From Bacteroidota bacterium (GTDB lineage: Bacteria; Bacteroidota; Bacteroidia; Flavobacteriales; Weeksellaceae), in assembly GCA_023399595.1 (NCBI GenBank), contig JAEWOR010000042.1:1-15603 (forward strand): DNA of 15,603 bases, read 5' to 3'. Position numbers and translations under genes: made by a program. The notes beneath the pieces are model-generated. The model saw only the letters and a program-made list of their open reading frames with translations. It was not told the DNA's origin and did no database searches. Each line of letters starts with the position of its first letter. The stretch's first letter is position 1. Shown here one piece after another: positions 1 to 6,586 of the stretch.

Positions 1-1
1 A

Positions 2-124
2 CTGGTCATCAAAACCGAGTTTAAGAACAGTTACGATCTTCTCAATCAGAAGGTTGAATATTTGGAACAAAGAATCAATAAAATCGAGTTGAATCAAATT
101 AAAAATCAAGACAATGAAAAATAG
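2..124 (+). CDS. C-terminal end of a coiled-coil protein (partial)
   Basis: This reading frame is open from the left edge of the window and stops at a TAG at 122-124. It gives 40 residues that begin LVIKTEFKNSYDLLNQKVEY and end QDNEK. The segment is charged, with Leu/Ile spaced as in a heptad pattern (LLNQKVEYLEQRINKIELNQI), so a short coiled coil is likely. The stop overlaps the start of the next gene (ATG at 114) by 11 bp, which suggests translational coupling and supports a real gene. The 5' part is outside the window, so the family cannot be named. A membrane-anchored coiled-coil partner in a phage lysis or conjugation operon is one possibility. Confidence 0.6.
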   Translation: MVIKTEFKNSYDLLNQKVEYLEQRINKIELNQIKNQDNEK

Positions 125-404
125 AAACCTAAATTTAGTGGATCGGGTGTTGGAACCAACGCCAAAATGGTTCAGAATAGTTAGAAATCTTGGACTGGCG
201 TTGTCGGCGGTTGGCGGTGTCCTCGTTGCTGCTCCGGTTGCACTTCCTGCAACGATTGTTTCAGTCGGTGGGTATTTGCTTTTGGGCGGAAGCATTATCG
301 GGGCAGTCAGTCAGACGGCAATCAGTTCTGAGGAGTATGGCGACAAAAACCGAAAATCCCTGGAAAATTCCACGGAAAATCAACCTGGTGAATCAGGGAA
401 ATAG
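114..404 (+). CDS. Small two-helix membrane protein, holin-like in form
   Basis: This is a 96-residue protein with a short basic N-terminus (MKNRNLNLVDRVLEPTPKWF). Two adjacent Gly/Ala/Val-rich hydrophobic segments follow at about residues 26-45 and 47-67, and the tail is polar and charged, ending GESGK. Two close membrane helices with a hydrophilic tail are the general form of small holins and of accessory membrane proteins of Bacteroidota mobile elements. No catalytic motif is visible. The gene overlaps the end of the preceding coiled-coil gene by 11 bp and is followed about 40 bp later by a terminator, so it is the last gene of a plus-strand operon. The overlapping frame at 190-501 is a shadow. 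A role in lysis is inferred only from size, topology and position. Confidence 0.6.
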   Translation: MKNRNLNLVDRVLEPTPKWFRIVRNLGLALSAVGGVLVAAPVALPATIVSVGGYLLLGGSIIGAVSQTAISSEEYGDKNRKSLENSTENQPGESGK

Positions 405-442
405 CCTTAATCAGGCGCTTGTCTTCAACGAAAAACATTCAG

Positions 443-468
443 GCCGGTTCACAAGACCGGCTTTATTA
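443..468 (+). terminator. Rho-independent terminator after the small membrane gene
   Basis: GCCGGT (443-448) and ACCGGC (456-461) form a perfect 6-bp GC-rich stem with a 7-nt loop, followed by a T-rich tract (TTTATTATT). It lies about 40 bp after the stop of the plus-strand membrane-protein gene. Confidence 0.7.
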
Positions 469-639
469 TTTGCTTTCCTCCGTTTGCATCGCTTCTTATA
501 AAGGGGCGAAATATGTATGCTTTATGTTGCGCTTATCGGTTAAATTAGGGTGAATCAAGTCAAAGTCAGGGTGTGGAAAAATTAGCGAGGGCATCCGGCG
601 GCTGGTCGGCGCGTTTTTTTCCGGTCATTCTTTCTTAAA

Positions 640-663
640 AAAAACTTCCCGAAGGAAGTTTTT
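640..663 (-). terminator. Strong terminator with a UUCG-type tetraloop
   Basis: The arms AAAAACTTCC (640-649) and GGAAGTTTTT (654-663) pair perfectly over 10 bp around a 4-nt loop. Read on the minus strand the loop is TTCG closed by C-G, an exceptionally stable tetraloop, and the stem runs into eight Ts. It sits 5 bp beyond the stop of the minus-strand gene that ends at 669. The T tract on the plus side could make it bidirectional. Confidence 0.85.
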
Positions 664-668
664 GAAAT

Positions 669-1094
669 TTACATTGTTAAATAATACCGGCGGACTAACG
701 TGTGCCGCAGTTCTTTGAGTACTACTGCCTGTTGTTCAATTTTCTGCTCCAGTTCGTAGGTGGCTTTGATTTTCCGCATCATTTCCGGCTGAATGCAGGA
801 CTTTTGAAAGGCAGGCTGAATGAAGTTCCGCATCAGGGTTTTCAGGTCGCAAAGGCGAAGCATTTCGATTACACTTCCGCATAGGTGCGGGTGAAAAAAT
901 CCATGTTTCCAGAAGGCGTAAAAAGTCCAGTAGTAAGTTTCCAGTTCTTCCGTGTTGCTGACATACAGAATAAAGCAGTTCGGGCAGGGTTCAAAAAGTG
1001 GTTTTCCGGCATTTCTGCCACGGTTTAAAATGTAGAGTGCCTGTTCAGGCGATTCGCGGTGCACTGAGTAAGTGCGTACTTTGTTGGTAAGCAT
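669..1094 (-). CDS. DUF6943-like protein of Bacteroidota mobile elements
   Basis: This is a 141-residue soluble protein with no signal peptide or membrane segment. Near the N-terminus it has the stretch NRGRNAGKPLFEPCPNCF (about residues 24-41), containing a CPNC pair that could belong to a metal-binding or redox site. An aromatic-rich middle (ETYYWTFYAFWKHGFF) follows, and the C-terminus is predicted helical and basic (KIKATYELEQKIEQQAVVLKEL). The GRNAGKPL...PCPNCF block matches what I remember of the DUF6943 family, which is common in Bacteroidota conjugative and integrative elements and has no known function. The family name comes from memory and is not confirmed. The gene stands alone, with its own terminator at 640-663, and its start at 1094 abuts the large inverted-repeat region. 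Confidence 0.65.
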   Translation of the reverse strand: MLTNKVRTYSVHRESPEQALYILNRGRNAGKPLFEPCPNCFILYVSNTEELETYYWTFYAFWKHGFFHPHLCGSVIEMLRLCDLKTLMRNFIQPAFQKSCIQPEMMRKIKATYELEQKIEQQAVVLKELRHTLVRRYYLTM

Positions 1095-1106
1095 AATTTT
1101 GGTTTA

Positions 1107-1133
1107 AAAAATTTTGCTCCGCTGAAAATTTTT
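1107..1133. repeat. Short AT-rich inverted repeat upstream of the 141-residue gene
   Basis: AAAAATTTT (1107-1115) and AAAATTTTT (1125-1133) are perfect inverted copies around the 9-nt loop GCTCCGCTG. The repeat lies 13-39 bp upstream of the minus-strand start at 1094. It could therefore be a 5'-UTR hairpin or an operator for that gene. Confidence 0.6.
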
Positions 1134-1136
1134 CAA

Positions 1137-1329
1137 AAGAAAAAAAAGAAAAAAAGAAAGTGCTCCGACCGTGTGGAAGGAAAATGCGATGCAATATTTT
1201 TTCAGAAAAATTTTGGGGCTAAATTTTAGCGCCACAAAACTTTTTCTGAAAAACCGTTTACGGCTTGATATTGACGGCGCATTTTCCTGACAACAGAACT
1301 TTACTTTCTTTTTTTTTTTATTTTTTCTT
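1137..1329. repeat. Nested palindrome of about 190 bp
   Basis: Three sets of arms nest symmetrically. The outer A-rich arm (1137-1161, ending GAAAGT) faces a T-rich arm (1303-1329, beginning ACTTTC). AGGAAAATGCG (1178-1188) is the exact inverse of CGCATTTTCCT (1278-1288). TTTTTCAGAAAAA (1198-1210) pairs with TTTTTCTGAAAAA (1241-1253), and the stem continues through TTTTG/CAAAA with one bulge to a GGC/GCC apex near 1217-1233. A small CCGT-TT-ACGG palindrome sits at 1254-1263. Such a structure could be a long RNA hairpin, a bidirectional terminator, or a cruciform recognised by a relaxase or recombinase. The sequence does not decide between these. Confidence 0.8.
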
Positions 1330-1428
1330 ATCCCGAACTTTCTAAGAAGGAAATTTCAAAACTTCGATTGATGGGGATAATTGCTTGTGACAACTGCACT
1401 CAAAGCGAGGAAAAGCGATGGAAAAGAC

Positions 1429-1471
1429 AGGTGCATAGTGCTGTGAAGACTTGGAACAGTGCTATGCTCCT
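1429..1471. repeat. Stem-loop with 12-bp perfect core
   Basis: GCATAGTGCTGT (1433-1444) and ACAGTGCTATGC (1456-1467) are exact inverted copies around an 11-nt loop. After one T-T mismatch, AGG (1429-1431) and CCT (1469-1471) extend the stem. No T tract follows, so this is not a standard terminator. Confidence 0.85.
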
Positions 1472-1478
1472 GTGCGCG

Positions 1479-1525
1479 GTGGTGTTTTTGTATGGACGGC
1501 TCGTCCGTGCATATAAAAACACCAC
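1479..1525. repeat. Long stem-loop with 11-bp outer stem
   Basis: GTGGTGTTTTT (1479-1489) pairs perfectly with AAAAACACCAC (1515-1525). The stem then continues inward through GTATGGACGG and CCGTGCATAT with two mismatches, giving about 21 stem positions around a short loop. It starts 8 bp after the hairpin at 1429-1471, so the two form a tandem stem-loop pair. Confidence 0.85.
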
Positions 1526-1819
1526 TTGGGAAAGCGATGGCAAAACGGGGTAAACACTTCGCAGAAAAATGGTGCTTTCCGAAACGGGCAACTTACATAA
1601 ATCTTCCTTATGTGCCGGAATGGAAAAAGCGGCTGCAAAGACAGTGGTATGGAATGCTGAAAGAAAATGCTTTGCTTGGGAATTTTCAGCACGCGCCACA
1701 AACACACTACAAACCTTTGCCTATAAAACCAAAGTGTTTTTGGTGTGTGATGAAAATAATGGAATGGAAAAAGCAATTTTCTTCAGTATGGAATACTACT
1801 GTGCGCGGTGACGAAAGCG

Positions 1820-1864
1820 ACTGTATTGCCACTAAACTTTTCCGCTGACAAAAAGCAATACAGT
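1820..1864. repeat. Stem-loop with 10-bp perfect stem
   Basis: ACTGTATTGC (1820-1829) and GCAATACAGT (1855-1864) are exact inverted copies separated by a 25-nt loop. It is one of a series of unrelated-sequence hairpins in this non-coding tract. Confidence 0.8.
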
Positions 1865-2005
1865 GGCTGTAGGAACTGGCTAAAACCCGAAACTCTCTGC
1901 ACCATTTTTCTGCATCCTTGACTGGGGAGGAGGGGAATTGTTGGTTTTCGATTGGAGGACTAACCGTGTAAATTATAACTGCACGAGCGGTTGGAAGGCG
2001 GTGGA

Positions 2006-2027
2006 GCAAAAGGGCTTCGCCCGTTGC
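2006..2027. repeat. GC-rich hairpin GGGC-TTC-GCCC
   Basis: GGGC (2012-2015) and GCCC (2019-2022) enclose a TTC loop. GCAA (2006-2009) and TTGC (2024-2027) extend the stem after a small internal loop. It lies in the most GC-rich part of the tract. Confidence 0.75.
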
Positions 2028-2042
2028 AAGGAAAGCATTTTA

Positions 2043-2150
2043 CATAATCTCAAATTATGGGCAATGATGCGGTTGGTTTTGCACGTAAGGGAGCCTGCGG
2101 ACTGGAGGGCAACGGTTTGCGCTGGCACTTTGACCATAATTTCGATTATG
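2043..2150. repeat. Pair of identical-stem CATAAT/ATTATG hairpins
   Basis: Two hairpins with the same stem, CATAAT paired with ATTATG, occur at 2043-2059 (loop CTCAA) and 2135-2150 (loop TTCG). The second is 27 bp beyond the stop of the minus-strand toxin gene and may lie in its 3' UTR. The reuse of one stem with different loops suggests a repeated binding site or RNA element. Confidence 0.7.
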
Positions 2151-2176
2151 TAACTTGCTGTGGCAGTGCGTGGGTT

Positions 2177-3190
2177 TTAAATTATCTTCCAATCAAGGTT
2201 GTTAATTTGTTTTTTAAGTTTTTGCAACGATTCTATTATTTCTGAAAAAGAGGGTTTGTTTTCACCATAAATCATATCTTCACTCATCCTTTCGTAATCT
2301 TCTTGCCATTTATTAATCACCGTTTTGGGAGGAATAGGGTTAATGGTTTTCGGATTGTGCAAAGTGTAATCAACTCCTGAAATTTTTGTAAACTCTAATC
2401 TGTGCTTTACAATTGTTTCATATAATTCTCTGTCTTCAATTGCTTTTAAAATATTTTCATCTCTTGATAAGATATAAACATCGTATAAATGTCTGCTTAA
2501 TCTGTTTACCCTGATTTTTTCGAAAGGTTTCTGAAATTCTTCATGTAGTAAGAATAACTTTTCTAAAAAAGTCCTTTGTGGATTTACCGACGGTATTTTA
2601 GATGGGTTTTCAACAAAATCCTGTTTCGGAAATGCAAAGTTGATTAATGGTGCAACGTCTTTCAAAGTAAAAGGTTCAATCAATGAACGACAGCCAATTT
2701 CCACCTGAACTTTTGGTTCTAAATAGCCGACTGTAGAGATTACACTTGGATAAAATATATTGATAATTCTTGGGTCCTGATCAGAGTCTTCCGCATTTAC
2801 CAACTCAAATCTCAGATTTTCAAGTCCGTTTTCTTTAAACTTTTGTTCCAACTCCGGCAGAAAATGTTCTGAAATATACTTTCCCGATGCTTTTCTTAAG
2901 TTAGTCTTTTTGTTTTTGGAAAGATCTCCTTCAAAACCCAAGAATTCGCGTTCTATGGCTAAATCAATATCTTCAGAAAATCTTTGAATCAAATTCCAAG
3001 ATTTACTTAAGGATGTTCCACCTTTGAAAACCAAATGTTCACCGACATCTAATTGAAAGATGGAAATCAAAGTTTGCGCTACCCACCAATCTTTTTCCAC
3101 AGCAAAAGCTGTCATTCCTACTTTTTCGGCGGTTTGTGTGAAGATATTGATCCTTGTATTTTCAGGAAGTGAAAGAAATTTATTCTTCAT
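2177..3190 (-). CDS. AbiEii-type nucleotidyltransferase toxin
   Basis: This 337-residue protein is the toxin of a type IV AbiE-like toxin-antitoxin pair. AbiEii proteins are nucleotidyltransferase-fold enzymes; characterised relatives modify tRNA or bind NTP and stop growth, and some pairs abort phage infection. The signature is present: FKGGTSLSKSW at about residues 55-65 (the GG-S/T helix that contacts NTP), followed by RFSEDIDLAI at about 70-79, where Asp74 and Asp76 are the likely metal ligands. A conserved AVEKDWWV lies at about 30-37. The remainder is the usual helical C-terminal half. Length is normal for the family. Its start overlaps the end of the antitoxin gene by 11 bp, the standard antitoxin-first order. 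The substrate of this toxin cannot be read from the sequence. Confidence 0.9.
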   Translation of the reverse strand: MKNKFLSLPENTRINIFTQTAEKVGMTAFAVEKDWWVAQTLISIFQLDVGEHLVFKGGTSLSKSWNLIQRFSEDIDLAIEREFLGFEGDLSKNKKTNLRKASGKYISEHFLPELEQKFKENGLENLRFELVNAEDSDQDPRIINIFYPSVISTVGYLEPKVQVEIGCRSLIEPFTLKDVAPLINFAFPKQDFVENPSKIPSVNPQRTFLEKLFLLHEEFQKPFEKIRVNRLSRHLYDVYILSRDENILKAIEDRELYETIVKHRLEFTKISGVDYTLHNPKTINPIPPKTVINKWQEDYERMSEDMIYGENKPSFSEIIESLQKLKKQINNLDWKII

Positions 3191-3791
3191 TTTTTTCGAT
3201 TATTGCTTTACGCATGATAACTCTAATCCATTCCGGTGCAAGTCGGATGTCGTGTTGTAAACGGTGCAGTTCTTCATTCTTCAGATGGCTGAGAATGATT
3301 TGAATTTCAGGATCAGTCACATTTTCCCGCCCGATTTCTTTAAGTGCCTGAATAACTAAACCACTGATATTTCCGATTGCAGATAGATTTTTAGGTGCAG
3401 TTTTTTTGAACCTGATTTTTCTTTTTCCCAAATCAACTGTGCGGGCAGAACCGTCTGTGAGGTAAACTAAATTGGTTGGAACTTGTGTTGAAAGACCAAG
3501 TGCATTAAGAGCCAAACTTCCTGTAGGTATAATTCGGGCTTTATCTCTTTTTCTGATGGCTTCAGCAATTTTTTCTGTTGAAGGCTGCAATTCCCCAATG
3601 ATGGAATCCTGTTCTAAAATGGCGTAGATTCCTCTTGCAACTCTTGATATTTCACCATTTTTTTCAAGCCGCTCCAATGCTTTTGCGACAGTTTTGGAAT
3701 TCCCAAAAGTAATAAAATCATCAATAAAGAAAAGCGAACCCCTCTTGGCTTTTTTTATTTTAGTAAGTATTTTATCATCAGTGGTTTGCAT
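3180..3791 (-). CDS. AbiEi-like antitoxin (DUF6088 type) with winged-helix N-terminus
   Basis: This 203-residue protein is the antitoxin and probable autorepressor of the pair. The N-terminal 60 residues read as a winged helix-turn-helix (KIKKAKRGSLFFIDDF, TVAKALERLEKNGEISRVARGIYAI), the DNA-binding part of AbiEi/DUF6088 proteins. The middle (PTGSLALNALGLSTQVP, VYLTDGSARTVDLGKRKI) is the usual antitoxin C-terminal region. I chose the ATG at 3791 (MQTTDDK). A longer frame from a TTG at 3818 exists, but that codon lies inside the promoter/operator inverted repeat, and the ATG start matches family proteins better. The gene overlaps the toxin by 11 bp. Its promoter overlaps a 15-bp perfect inverted repeat, which fits autoregulation. 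Confidence 0.87.
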   Translation of the reverse strand: MQTTDDKILTKIKKAKRGSLFFIDDFITFGNSKTVAKALERLEKNGEISRVARGIYAILEQDSIIGELQPSTEKIAEAIRKRDKARIIPTGSLALNALGLSTQVPTNLVYLTDGSARTVDLGKRKIRFKKTAPKNLSAIGNISGLVIQALKEIGRENVTDPEIQIILSHLKNEELHRLQHDIRLAPEWIRVIMRKAIIEKNEE

Positions 3792-3805
3792 TGTTTTTTG
3801 ATAAA

Positions 3806-3844
3806 AAATATGTCGCAAATATAGGATAAATTTGCGACATATTT
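3806..3844 (-). promoter_or_regulatory. Operator inverted repeat over the antitoxin promoter
   Basis: AAATATGTCGCAAAT (3806-3820) and ATTTGCGACATATTT (3830-3844) are perfect 15-bp inverted copies with a 9-nt spacer. On the minus strand TATATTTG (complement of 3816-3823) matches the Bacteroidota -7 box TAnnTTTG and lies 25-32 bp upstream of the antitoxin ATG. AbiEi antitoxins are known to bind inverted repeats in their own promoter, so this is most likely the autoregulatory operator. No clear -33 TTTG box was found. Confidence 0.8.
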
Positions 3845-3917
3845 GGAATAGTTTTGTTGCTGTTTTAAATTAATAGTATATCACAACCGTTTACATAATC
3901 TCAGACAGATTACGTGA

Positions 3918-5042
3918 TTAATCATTAAGTCCATCACCGGTAAGGTCATCATCTAATTTTGCAGTTAAATCCTCTTTAGTCTCTGGAAAGACGATTGACA
4001 ATACTACTGACAAAATCAATATCCCACCAACAATTCCAAGAGAAACAGGGGATGGAATGTGAATTACAGGTGCTATTAACATTTTGAAACCAATGAAAGC
4101 AAGGACAAAAGCCAAACCATAAGGTAGTTTGCTAAACATGTGAATAAAGTTCGCCAATAAGAAATAAAGTGATCTAAGACCTAAAATTGCAAAAATATTT
4201 GAAGTATAAAGGATGAATGGATCTTTAGAAATTGCAAAGATTGCAGGAATTGAATCTACTGCAAAAAGCAAATCGGTTACTTCAATTACGGCAATAACTG
4301 TAAGTAATGGCGTTGCCATTTTTACTCCGTTTTGAATCGTAAAAAATTTTGCACCATCAAAATTGTCACTAACTTTATACAGCTTTCTAACAAACTTTGC
4401 TCCTACGGAATTACTGAAATCTTGTTCTTCTTCCTCCTCATCTCCCGCTGCCTCTTTCCACGATTTAATCCCTGCATAAATTAGGAATAAACCAAAAAGA
4501 GAAAGTATGATATTGATTCTGAAAAAATCTTTGTTGACCCAAGAAGAAGTTAAACTCTCATTATGAGGATCTAGTCCAAAATGCCAACCACCAATGTCAA
4601 AACTTGGTAAATAAGTATATTTTAGAAGCCACACCCCTGCAAAGATAAAGATAGCGCGGAATAGTAAGGCGCCCAAGACTCCCCAGAAGAGAACCTTATG
4701 GTGAAGATATTTAGGTACATTGAAGAATGAAAATACCAGGATGAAAACAAATAAATTATCAACGGACAGTGCTTTCTCAATCCAATAAGCACTTTGGTAC
4801 TGAGTAAATTTCTCAATTGCTAGCTGATGTCCTCCTGAATCCTGGTTATAAACCCAGTAAACAACACCCGAGAAAGCCATAGATAGTGAAATCCATGCTA
4901 TCGACCACCATAAAGCTTCTTTCGATGACACTTCATGACTTTTTTTGTTAAATACTCCTAAGTCAAGGAGTAGCATAATAATAATTACGACCGCAAAACC
5001 TACTATAAGTCCTGGGTGCAAATCAATAATACTGTTATTCAT
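3918..5042 (-). CDS. terC: TerC family integral membrane protein
   Basis: This 374-residue polytopic inner-membrane protein has about eight to nine hydrophobic segments. It carries the TerC/Alx signatures: IEKALSVDNLFVFILVFSFF (residues 88-107, with Asp95) and EVTDLLFAVDSIPAIFAI (residues 254-271, with Asp257 and Asp263). These conserved acidic residues within the membrane are the probable metal sites. An acidic cytoplasmic loop (DEEEEEQD, residues 201-208) separates the two halves. Length matches Bacteroidota TerC. TerC/Alx proteins are linked to Mn2+ or other divalent metal export and act as the membrane partner of TerD/TerB proteins. It is the last gene of the operon, 10 bp after the kinase. 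The weak hairpin at 3896-3912 has no T tract, so a terminator is not obvious. Confidence 0.95.
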   Translation of the reverse strand: MNNSIIDLHPGLIVGFAVVIIIMLLLDLGVFNKKSHEVSSKEALWWSIAWISLSMAFSGVVYWVYNQDSGGHQLAIEKFTQYQSAYWIEKALSVDNLFVFILVFSFFNVPKYLHHKVLFWGVLGALLFRAIFIFAGVWLLKYTYLPSFDIGGWHFGLDPHNESLTSSWVNKDFFRINIILSLFGLFLIYAGIKSWKEAAGDEEEEEQDFSNSVGAKFVRKLYKVSDNFDGAKFFTIQNGVKMATPLLTVIAVIEVTDLLFAVDSIPAIFAISKDPFILYTSNIFAILGLRSLYFLLANFIHMFSKLPYGLAFVLAFIGFKMLIAPVIHIPSPVSLGIVGGILILSVVLSIVFPETKEDLTAKLDDDLTGDGLND

Positions 5043-5052
5043 AATTTAATTT

Positions 5053-6582
5053 TTAGTTTACCATTGTTACGTATATTAGTCTACCTCCTTCTTCATTGGA
5101 TAGGAGGATTTTTTTTCCGTGAGTCAATTCAACCATAGAATTGATTGGAATTTCTTTTTGTTCAGTAAGATCTTTCATGCCCGTTAAAGATTGATTAACA
5201 AGAACCCATTTATTTTGATAGAAAGTAAAGTATCCTACCGGCTTTTTATCATCATTTGTAAGACCCTCGTTTCTAATAACATTTCGCGAAACATGCCATT
5301 TGAAAAGGTACTGGTTATGATAAACCATCAATCTATGATTTTCTGGTTTCCAAACATCATTTTTTGTTTTGCAATATAAATCCAAAACAGGCAAACTGCC
5401 TTTATGCGGAGTGCCACAGAAAGGACATTTTGGCTTTGAAGTATTGTCAAAAACATACCATTTTTCATCACAATTCGGATTATGACATGGCTGAATGAGA
5501 TCTACCGTTTTTAATAAAGCTGTTTCCCATTCGTTTGCTATAGGACGAAGCATTGGGTTATGCAATCCATCAATAAATGCCCGTTTAAATAATTCAGACA
5601 GATATGGGCCCGTTACGGTGAATGGAATTTTCTTTGGATCACCCCAAAACACATCCCATTTTTTTAAATGGTCAACTTTTACTCTATTAACATTATCCGT
5701 TGGGTGTTCCACAAAAACTGCCTTCTCACCCATAGCCATCACTTCATCTTTTTCTGCATCTAGATCCCAAATTTTACCGCCTCGTAAAGGGTGTCTTCTT
5801 AAGAGATACATATAAATTAAAACCGCAAGTGCATGAAGATCTGTTTTCTGACTAGGCAATTTCCTGTTGGGATCTGAAATATTCAAGTGTTTTGTTGACA
5901 ACACTTCGGGAGCGATAAAATCTGCAGTTCCGATAACATCGGGTGGGAATAAACCTGGAACCACTAAACCATCAATATCAATAATTGAAGCCGACTTAGT
6001 AACCGGATCTACCAAAACATTGTTATAAGATAAGTCAGAATGTGCGAGACCCATTTGGTGCATTTTTTTTACACCTCTGGAAATGTTAATACCAATCTGA
6101 AAATAACTGAGCCAATCTCCTAATTCTGACTTGTCTAAAGATAAAGGATATTGGTTATTACGAAAAGACGGAGACGTAAACCATTTGCCTACTTTTTCCC
6201 CACCTTTTATCATGTCATTCCCTTTATAGCCTTTGGCAAAGAAGAACTTGTTCAGATAAATAGGAACAACTATTCCTAATTGGTTATTTTTTTCAACGAC
6301 ATCAGTAGGCCATCTGAAAATTTCATCAAGAAAATAATCTGGTACATTGCCACTTTTGATATTTTTTAAATAAGTACTAACTATTTTAACAATCCTTTCC
6401 TTTTGTTGCTGTTTCTGTATAGGGGTAGGTTCTGGCTTTTTATCTCTATAAAATGCAACAACATATTTTTTATCCGGTGAAAAATATACATCTTTCACCC
6501 CGCCTTGTTTCGGACTGCCGTTATCTACATATTCGTAAGATTTTGAAGCATCAATTATTGAATTAACTTTTTGTACTGACAT
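5053..6582 (-). CDS. TerY-P triad Ser/Thr-type protein kinase with zinc ribbon
   Basis: This 509-residue protein has a kinase domain at about residues 25-360. Visible motifs are the glycine-rich region (KQGGVKDVYF, 25-34), the catalytic loop HSDLSYNNVL (181-190, Asp183 and Asn188), the metal-binding DIDG in place of DFG (202-205), and GTADFIAPE (218-226). The beta-3 region reads YVVAFYR, without a Lys at the usual VAxK position. A four-Cys zinc ribbon follows (Cys366, Cys371, Cys386, Cys389; PKCPFCG). The last ~105 residues look beta-rich and may be an FHA-like phosphopeptide-binding domain; that part is inference. The gene follows PP2C by 4 bp and precedes terC by 10 bp. In Ter systems this kinase, PP2C and vWA proteins form the TerY-P triad. 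Its substrates may be TerD or vWA proteins. Confidence 0.88.
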   Translation of the reverse strand: MSVQKVNSIIDASKSYEYVDNGSPKQGGVKDVYFSPDKKYVVAFYRDKKPEPTPIQKQQQKERIVKIVSTYLKNIKSGNVPDYFLDEIFRWPTDVVEKNNQLGIVVPIYLNKFFFAKGYKGNDMIKGGEKVGKWFTSPSFRNNQYPLSLDKSELGDWLSYFQIGINISRGVKKMHQMGLAHSDLSYNNVLVDPVTKSASIIDIDGLVVPGLFPPDVIGTADFIAPEVLSTKHLNISDPNRKLPSQKTDLHALAVLIYMYLLRRHPLRGGKIWDLDAEKDEVMAMGEKAVFVEHPTDNVNRVKVDHLKKWDVFWGDPKKIPFTVTGPYLSELFKRAFIDGLHNPMLRPIANEWETALLKTVDLIQPCHNPNCDEKWYVFDNTSKPKCPFCGTPHKGSLPVLDLYCKTKNDVWKPENHRLMVYHNQYLFKWHVSRNVIRNEGLTNDDKKPVGYFTFYQNKWVLVNQSLTGMKDLTEQKEIPINSMVELTHGKKILLSNEEGGRLIYVTMVN

Positions 6583-6586
6583 AATC

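Larger units (their letters stand above)
1330..2176. other. Non-coding tract dense in stem-loops
   Basis: No frame here gives a convincing protein. The longest frames (1459-1848 plus, 1400-1705 minus) overlap one another and are rich in Cys, Trp, His and Lys in an arbitrary way. What is visible is local pairing. Stem-loops lie at 1429-1471, 1479-1525, 1577-1620, 1786-1798, 1820-1864, 2006-2027, 2043-2059 and 2135-2150. A 12-bp direct repeat, CTGTGCGCGGTG, occurs at 1470-1481 and 1799-1810. GGAATGGAAAAAGC occurs at 1617-1630 and 1761-1774. The tract is visibly more GC-rich than the flanking genes, mainly after 1980. It could be a large structured RNA, an element-processing region, or the decayed remains of earlier genes. 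Confidence 0.65.

Noticed and set aside
1400..1776. Minus-strand frames of about 100 codons in the same tract
   Set aside because: They overlap each other in different frames, have no family signature, and reflect the palindromic sequence.
1459..1848. Open frame of 129 codons on the plus strand in the stem-loop tract
   Set aside because: It crosses several perfect inverted repeats, overlaps comparable frames on both strands, and has an irregular Cys/Trp/Lys-rich composition with no recognisable domain.
1330..2176. CRISPR array
   Set aside because: Repeats are few, of different sequences and unequally spaced; no repeat-spacer periodicity and no cas genes.
3180..3818. Longer antitoxin form starting at a TTG at 3818
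   Set aside because: The TTG is inside the operator and the -7 box; the ATG at 3791 gives the expected N-terminus.
3896..3912. TAATCT/AGATTA hairpin as terminator of the Ter operon
   Set aside because: The stem is only 6 bp, AT-rich and not followed by a T tract on the minus strand.
5495..5815. Plus-strand frames opposite the kinase, PP2C and vWA genes
   Set aside because: They are shadows of well-supported minus-strand genes and carry no domains.
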